Positions 6,641 to 11,007 of a stretch of DNA of 11,007 nt are shown piece by piece. The stretch lies in assembly GCA_900543175.1 (NCBI GenBank), contig UQQO01000071.1:1-11007 (forward strand), given 5' to 3'. Made by a program: the position numbers and the translations under genes. This DNA is from an uncultured Fusobacterium sp. Its GTDB lineage: Bacteria; Fusobacteriota; Fusobacteriia; Fusobacteriales; Fusobacteriaceae. The notes beneath the pieces are model-generated. The model saw nothing but the letters and a program-made list of their open reading frames with translations, was not told the DNA's origin and did no database searches. Numbering within the stretch: position 1 is the first letter of the stretch; every line of letters starts with the position of its first letter.

Positions 6641-7717
6641 ATGAAATTTTTTGTATCAACAGGAGAGGTATCAGGAGATCTCCATCTTTCCTATCTTGTA
6701 AAATCTATGCTTCAAGAAAATAAAAATATAAAATTTTATGGAGTAGCTGGAGAGCATAGCAAAGCTCAAGGGGTAGAGATAATTCAAGATATAACAGAGT
6801 TAGCTATAATGGGATTTACAGAGATAATAAAAAAATATAGTTTTTTAAAGAAAAAAGCTAATGAATATATAGAGTTTATAAAAAAAGAGAAGATAGATAA
6901 AGTTATTTTGGTAGACTATGGGGGATTTAATCTAAAGTTCTTAGAGCTTTTAAAAAAAGAAGTTCCTGAAGTTGAAGTATTCTACTATATTCCACCAAAA
7001 TTATGGATTTGGGGAAAGGGAAGAATAAAAAAACTTGTAAAAGCTGATCATATAATGGTTATATTTCCTTGGGAAGTTGATTTCTATAAAAAAGAGGGAG
7101 TAAAGGTTGTATATTTTGGAAATCCTTTTGTAGATAAATATTCAGTAGTTGAAAGAACAGGAGATAAGATTTTACTATTACCTGGAAGTAGAAAGCAGGA
7201 GATAAAATCACTTTTTCCTATTATGTTAGAACTAATAGAAAAGAAAAAAAATGAGAAATTTTTATTAAAATTATCAAGTAGAGAACATCTAAAATGGATA
7301 GAGAAGGATTTAACTATCTATAAAAATCTTGAAGTTGAGATTGAAGATAAAACTTTAGCTCAATGTGTAAAAGAGTGTAAAACTGCTATTGCAGCATCAG
7401 GAACTGTAACTTTAGAGTTAGCTCTATTAGGAATACCTGTAGTAGTGATATATAAAACAGGATTTATAAATGCCTTTATAGCAAGACATATACTTAAGTT
7501 AGGTTTTGTTTCTTTGCCCAATTTAACATTGAATAGAGAGGTCTATCCTGAACTTTTACAGGAGAGATGTAATGCTCAAGAGATAGAAAAATATTTAGAG
7601 CATTTTGAAAACTACAAAGAGAAGGTTGCAAGGGATATAGCAGAGGTGAGAGAAAAACTTTCTGGTAATAATATAATAAAAAGTTATGGGGAGTTTCTTA
7701 TAAAAGGAGAAGAATGA
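6641..7717 (+). CDS. lpxB: Lipid A disaccharide synthase LpxB
   Basis: An inverting GT-B glycosyltransferase (GT19) at the inner face of the cytoplasmic membrane. It joins lipid X to UDP-2,3-diacylglucosamine to form the beta-1,6 disaccharide. With start ATG 6641 the protein is 358 residues and begins MKFFVSTGEVSGD, aligning well with E. coli ...ALVAGEASGD. Other family blocks: AIMGFTEII at 55-63; VDYGGFN at 91-97, with Asp92 matching E. coli Asp98; YYIPPKLWIWGKGRIKK at 115-131; LLPGSRKQEI at 179-188 with Arg184 (E. coli Arg201); ASGTVTLEL with Glu259 (E. coli Glu281); and SLPNLTLNREVYPELLQE at 291-308 with Asn294 (E. coli Asn316). Two blocks deviate: E. coli DAPDFN is DYGGFN here, and SPSVWAW is PPKLWIW. 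Key residues remain, so it is probably active. The stop overlaps the msbA start by 4 bases (ATGA). Confidence 0.96.
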   Translation: MKFFVSTGEVSGDLHLSYLVKSMLQENKNIKFYGVAGEHSKAQGVEIIQDITELAIMGFTEIIKKYSFLKKKANEYIEFIKKEKIDKVILVDYGGFNLKFLELLKKEVPEVEVFYYIPPKLWIWGKGRIKKLVKADHIMVIFPWEVDFYKKEGVKVVYFGNPFVDKYSVVERTGDKILLLPGSRKQEIKSLFPIMLELIEKKKNEKFLLKLSSREHLKWIEKDLTIYKNLEVEIEDKTLAQCVKECKTAIAASGTVTLELALLGIPVVVIYKTGFINAFIARHILKLGFVSLPNLTLNREVYPELLQERCNAQEIEKYLEHFENYKEKVARDIAEVREKLSGNNIIKSYGEFLIKGEE

Positions 7718-9516
7718 AGGAAAAATTAGGAGTTTTTAAAAATAAATCTTTAAATACTTTTTTAAAGTATAGCTTTAAATATAAGTGGGCTATGTTTGCA
7801 GTTATAATAATGTCTACTATAAGCTCAGCAATGGGAGCAGTTCCAGCTTGGTTAAGTAAATATCTGATAGATGATGTATTAGTAAATAAAAATGCTAGAA
7901 TGATGGTTTTAGTAATTGTTGGAATTTTTGTTGCTACTATTACTAAAGTTTTAACAGGATATTTTGCGTCAATATCATCTAACTATGTAACTGAAACAAT
8001 AAAAAGAGATATAAAGATAGATGTATATACACATTTACAGCATCTTCCAATGTCTTATTTTAAACAACATAAACTTGGAGATATAATGGCGAGATTGTCT
8101 GGAGACTCTGCAACATTGGGAAGAATAGGATTTATCATATTTGATATGTTTAAAGAGTTTTTAACAGTTGTAGCATTGACTTTTAGAATGTTTCAAGTAG
8201 ATTTTATTCTTGCATTAATAGCTTTAATTGTTATGCCTTTAATGATTAGAGTAGTAAAAAAATACACTAAGAAGATTAGAAAATCTGGAAGAATTAGACA
8301 GGATACTTCAGGAGCTGTGGCCTCTTTTATACAAGAAACACTATCTGGAGTATTTGTAATTAAAGCTTTTAATAATAGTGATGATATGGTTGAGAGATAT
8401 AAAGAGATAAGTATGGACGAGTTTCAAAAATCATATAGAAGCACTAAGATAAAAGCAAAGGTTTCTCCTATAAATGAGGTTATTACAACTATTATGGTAC
8501 TATTAGTAGCTTCTTATGGGGGATATCAAATTTTAGTAGCTAAAACAATGAGTGCTGGAGATCTTATCTCTTTTGTTACAGCTTTAGGATTGATGAGTCA
8601 ACCTTTAAAAAGACTTGTAAATAAAAATAATGATCTTCAAGAAGCATTACCATCAGCAGATAGGGTAATTGAAATATTAGATGTTCCAGTTGAGCAAGAT
8701 CACTATGGAGAGGAAAAAGAACTTAATGGTAAAATAAAAACTATGAGTTTCAACAATGTATCATTCCACTATGATGATTCACCAGAACTGATATTAAAAA
8801 ATATAAATCTTGATGTTAAAGCAGGAGAAGTAGTAGCCTTTGTTGGAAAAAGTGGAAGTGGAAAAACAACTCTTGTAAATCTGATACCTAGATTTTTTGA
8901 AGTTTCAGAAGGAAATATAGAAGTTAATGGAATTAATATTAAAAATCTTTCATTAAAAAAATATAGAGACTATATTGGGGTTGTTCCTCAAGAAAGTTTC
9001 CTATTTAGCGGAACTGTTTATGATAATATAGCCTTTGGAAAAGCTGGAGTTACAGAGGAAGATATTATAAAAGCAGCTAAAATGGCAAATGCCTATAATT
9101 TTATTATGGAGCTACCTAATCAGTTTAAAACAGAGGTAGGAGAGCGTGGAACTATGCTTTCTGGAGGACAAAAACAGAGAATAGCAATAGCTAGAGCATT
9201 GATTCAAAACCCAGAGATTATGATATTAGATGAGGCAACATCTGCTTTGGATACAGAATCAGAAAGATTGGTTCAAGATGCTTTAGATAAACTTATGGTA
9301 AATAGAACTACTTTTGTAATAGCTCATAGACTATCTACAATTATTAATGCAGATAAGATAGTTGTAATGGAAAATGGAGAGATAAAAGAGGTAGGAAATC
9401 ATCAAGAATTATTGAAATTAAATGGATTGTATAGACATCTATATGAGATACAATTTGGTAAGCAAGAAAAAAATCTAGAAAGTGAAGAGTTAGAAAAAGA
9501 AGTAGTATTAGTATAG
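7714..9516 (+). CDS. msbA: ABC transporter, MsbA-type lipid A flippase (fused membrane and ATPase domains)
   Basis: A half-transporter that works as a homodimer in the inner membrane. MsbA flips lipid A core from the inner to the outer leaflet, and this role is inferred from the position straight after lpxB. At 600 residues it is close to E. coli MsbA (582). Residues about 20-300 hold six predicted membrane segments (near 25-50, 61-85, 135-155, 158-180, 245-270 and 275-295). The ATPase domain follows: Walker [10 protein letters not shown] at 378-386, Q-loop Gln426 in [10 protein letters not shown], signature LSGGQ at 482-486, Walker B IMILDE with Asp506 and Glu507, and H-loop His538 in IAHRLST. 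All catalytic residues are intact. Translational coupling to lpxB is likely from the ATGA overlap, with AAAAGGAGA just upstream. A general lipid or drug exporter of the same family cannot be excluded by sequence alone. Confidence 0.92.
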   Translation: MKEKLGVFKNKSLNTFLKYSFKYKWAMFAVIIMSTISSAMGAVPAWLSKYLIDDVLVNKNARMMVLVIVGIFVATITKVLTGYFASISSNYVTETIKRDIKIDVYTHLQHLPMSYFKQHKLGDIMARLSGDSATLGRIGFIIFDMFKEFLTVVALTFRMFQVDFILALIALIVMPLMIRVVKKYTKKIRKSGRIRQDTSGAVASFIQETLSGVFVIKAFNNSDDMVERYKEISMDEFQKSYRSTKIKAKVSPINEVITTIMVLLVASYGGYQILVAKTMSAGDLISFVTALGLMSQPLKRLVNKNNDLQEALPSADRVIEILDVPVEQDHYGEEKELNGKIKTMSFNNVSFHYDDSPELILKNINLDVKAGEVVAFVGKSGSGKTTLVNLIPRFFEVSEGNIEVNGINIKNLSLKKYRDYIGVVPQESFLFSGTVYDNIAFGKAGVTEEDIIKAAKMANAYNFIMELPNQFKTEVGERGTMLSGGQKQRIAIARALIQNPEIMILDEATSALDTESERLVQDALDKLMVNRTTFVIAHRLSTIINADKIVVMENGEIKEVGNHQELLKLNGLYRHLYEIQFGKQEKNLESEELEKEVVLV

Positions 9517-9535
9517 AAAAATAAGGAGAAAAGGA

Positions 9536-10300
9536 ATGGAAACAAAAGAATTAATAATAGAAGAAGATTTAAGAAGTATAAAATATAGAGAAGATGGAAG
9601 AGCAGAAAATCAACTTAGAAAGATAAAAATAACTAGAGATTTTAACCTTTATGCTGAAGGATCTGTGCTTATTGAGTTTGGAAATACAAAAGTTATATGT
9701 ACAGCATCAGTTAGTGAAAAAGTACCACCATTTTTAAAAGGACAAGGTAAAGGTTGGATAACTGCTGAATATTCAATGATACCTAGAGCAACTGGAGAGA
9801 GAAATCAAAGAGAATCTGCTAAAGGAAAACTATCTGGAAGAACTATGGAGATTCAAAGATTAATAGGAAGAGCTTTAAGAACAGCTATAGATTTAGATAA
9901 ATTAGGAGAGAGAACAGTTACTATCGACTGTGATGTTATTCAAGCTGATGGAGGAACAAGAACAACTTCTATCTCTGGAGGATATATAGCTCTTGCTTTA
10001 GCTATGAAAAAATTAGTAAATGAAGGAATACTTGCTGAAAATCCAATTATATCAAATGTTGCTGCTATAAGTGTAGGAATAGTAGGAGGAACTCCAATGC
10101 TAGATCTTAAATACTCTGAAGATTCAGCAGCAGAAGTTGATATGAATGTTGTTATGAATGGAGAGGGAAGATTTGTAGAGGTTCAAGGAACAGGAGAAGA
10201 GGCAACTTATACAAGAGCTGAATTAAATGAACTTCTTGATTTAGCAGAAGCTGGAATTAATGAGATTATTGAATTACAAAATAGAGTAATAGGAGAATAA
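9536..10300 (+). CDS. rph: Ribonuclease PH
   Basis: A phosphorolytic 3'-5' exoribonuclease that trims tRNA 3' ends and helps degrade structured RNA, acting as a hexamer. Diagnostic blocks are [18 protein letters not shown] at 41-58, [21 protein letters not shown] at 66-86, [16 protein letters not shown] at 100-115 with phosphate-binding Arg102 (E. coli Arg86), ADGGTR at 137-142 with Thr141 and Arg142 (E. coli Thr125 and Arg126), and [13 protein letters not shown] at 195-207 with metal-binding Asp196 and Asp202. The protein has 254 residues, with an N-terminal extension of about 16 compared with E. coli (238). The extension looks real because AAGGAG at 9523-9528 stands 7 bases before ATG 9536 and no better site is seen downstream. 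It follows msbA by 19 bases and runs into rdgB, a pairing common in bacteria. Confidence 0.97.
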   Translation: METKELIIEEDLRSIKYREDGRAENQLRKIKITRDFNLYAEGSVLIEFGNTKVICTASVSEKVPPFLKGQGKGWITAEYSMIPRATGERNQRESAKGKLSGRTMEIQRLIGRALRTAIDLDKLGERTVTIDCDVIQADGGTRTTSISGGYIALALAMKKLVNEGILAENPIISNVAAISVGIVGGTPMLDLKYSEDSAAEVDMNVVMNGEGRFVEVQGTGEEATYTRAELNELLDLAEAGINEIIELQNRVIGE

Positions 10301-10302
10301 TT

Positions 10303-10893
10303 ATGAAGATATTTTTAGCAACTGGAAATAAACATAAGATAGATGAGATAAAAGCTATTTTTAAAAATGTAAAGGATATTGAGATATTGTCAATAAAAGA
10401 TGGAATTGAAATTCCTGAAGTAGTAGAAGATGGAAATACATTTGAAGCTAACTCAGCTAAAAAAGCATTGGAGATAGCTAAATTTACTGGAATGATAACA
10501 ATAGCTGATGATTCTGGACTTTGTGTAGATGCACTAAATGGAGAGCCAGGGGTTTACTCTGCTAGATATTCTGGAGAGGGAGCAACAGATGCTTCAAATA
10601 ATGCTAAATTAATAAAAAATCTTCAAGGGATAGAAAATAGAAAGGCACACTTTGTAAGTGTAATAACTTTAGGTAAACCTGATGGAAGAGCTTACTCTTT
10701 TAGAGGAGAAGTAGAAGGTGAGATAATTGATATTCCTAGAGGAGATACAGGATTTGGATATGATCCTCATTTCTATGTGGCTGAGTATGGAAAAACATTA
10801 GCTGAGATGCCAGAGATGAAAAATGTAATTAGTCATAGAGCTAATGCATTAAAGAAATTAGAAGTAGAGTTAGAAGAGATATTGAAAGATTAG
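10303..10893 (+). CDS. rdgB: Non-canonical purine NTP pyrophosphatase, RdgB/HAM1 family
   Basis: Hydrolyses dITP, ITP, dXTP and XTP to the monophosphate and pyrophosphate, keeping deaminated purines out of DNA and RNA. The length of 196 residues is typical. Motifs: TGNKHK at 7-12 (phosphate contact), DGNTFEANSAKKA at 43-55, ADDSGLCVDALNGEPGVYSARY at 68-89 with catalytic Asp70 (E. coli Asp69), GFGYDPHF at 150-157, and the base-recognition motif SHRANAL at 177-183. AGGAGA at 10291-10296, inside the end of rph, serves as ribosome binding site 6 bases before the ATG. Only 2 bases separate the two genes, so they are surely co-transcribed. This is the last gene before the terminator at 10918-10948. 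Confidence 0.97.
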   Translation: MKIFLATGNKHKIDEIKAIFKNVKDIEILSIKDGIEIPEVVEDGNTFEANSAKKALEIAKFTGMITIADDSGLCVDALNGEPGVYSARYSGEGATDASNNAKLIKNLQGIENRKAHFVSVITLGKPDGRAYSFRGEVEGEIIDIPRGDTGFGYDPHFYVAEYGKTLAEMPEMKNVISHRANALKKLEVELEEILKD

Positions 10894-10917
10894 AATAAAT
10901 AGTTCAAAAAGAATGGA

Positions 10918-10948
10918 GTTAGTACTTGATTAGTACTAACTTTTTTTT
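10918..10948 (+). terminator. Intrinsic terminator closing the pcrA-rdgB gene run
   Basis: A perfect 9-bp stem (GTTAGTACT at 10918-10926 with AGTACTAAC at 10932-10940) has a 5-base loop TGATT and is followed at once by eight T residues (10941-10948). It lies 24 bases after the rdgB stop. The stem is A+T-rich but complete, and the T tract is ideal. Confidence 0.92.
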
Positions 10949-10973
10949 GTTTAGCTATACTTTGTACTAAAAA

Positions 10974-10979
10974 TATAAT
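10974..10979 (+). promoter_or_regulatory. Possible -10 box of a promoter for the next gene
   Basis: A perfect TATAAT follows the terminator, as expected if a new transcription unit begins beyond the window. No convincing -35 box is seen 16-18 bases upstream (the bases there read TTTAGC or TTAGCT), and the tail is so A+T-rich that such a hexamer could occur by chance. No coding sequence is recognisable in 10949-11007. Confidence 0.3.
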
Positions 10980-11007
10980 CTAAAATAATAAACAAATAGA
11001 AAAAAGT

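Noticed and set aside
10900..10948. Bidirectional function of the final terminator
   Set aside because: For minus-strand termination an A tract should touch the left arm of the stem. The nearest run, AAAAA at about 10906-10910, is separated from it by several mixed bases.
10949..11007. Start of another gene after the last terminator
   Set aside because: There is a TATAAT but no start codon with a ribosome binding site, and no coding-like sequence within the remaining bases.
1..11007. A new defence, mobile or CRISPR-like system
   Set aside because: Every complete gene matches a well-known core family with intact motifs. No direct repeats, integrase, transposase, toxin-antitoxin pair or compositional break was seen.

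Overview
The window looks like a chromosomal segment of a low-GC, Gram-negative bacterium, most likely a Fusobacterium. The DNA is visibly A+T-rich and arginine is mostly AGA. A Firmicute-style PcrA helicase and a small-type SRP RNA lie next to a full set of early lipid A genes, which require an outer membrane. The UDP-diacylglucosamine hydrolase is LpxI rather than LpxH. The genus call is inference from this mix and from overall style.

Layout: all genes are on the + strand. (1) Positions 1-1263 hold the 3' part of a coiled-coil and beta-rich protein of unknown function whose start lies outside the window. (2) Positions 1273-1474 hold the SRP RNA gene (ffs), with a near-consensus promoter and a strong intrinsic terminator. 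(3) A second promoter (1514-1543) precedes pcrA. After pcrA come lpxC, fabZ, lpxA, lpxI, lpxB, msbA, rph and rdgB with gaps or overlaps of at most 24 bases. (4) A strong intrinsic terminator at 10918-10948 closes this run, and a short A+T-rich tail follows. I see no terminator between 1570 and 10893, so the nine genes could form one operon.

How the genes work together: LpxA adds the first 3-hydroxyacyl chain to UDP-GlcNAc, and LpxC removes the acetyl group in the committed step. The missing LpxD would add the second acyl chain. LpxI cleaves the product to 2,3-diacylglucosamine-1-phosphate (lipid X), and LpxB joins lipid X to its UDP-linked precursor to form the disaccharide. MsbA flips the finished lipid A core across the inner membrane. 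FabZ sits at the branch between fatty-acid elongation and the 3-hydroxyacyl-ACP used by LpxA. lpxD, lpxK and waaA are not here and must be elsewhere if the pathway is complete. The flanking genes are housekeeping: PcrA (DNA repair and transcription conflicts), RNase PH (3' trimming of RNA) and RdgB (removal of damaged purine nucleotides).

Three start codons were moved downstream from the longest open frame because the ribosome binding site decides them: pcrA to 1570, lpxA to a TTG at 5053, and lpxB to 6641. Most of the window is ordinary core genome. I found no mobile element, CRISPR array, tRNA or evident new defence system. The most open item is the uncharacterised protein at the left edge.
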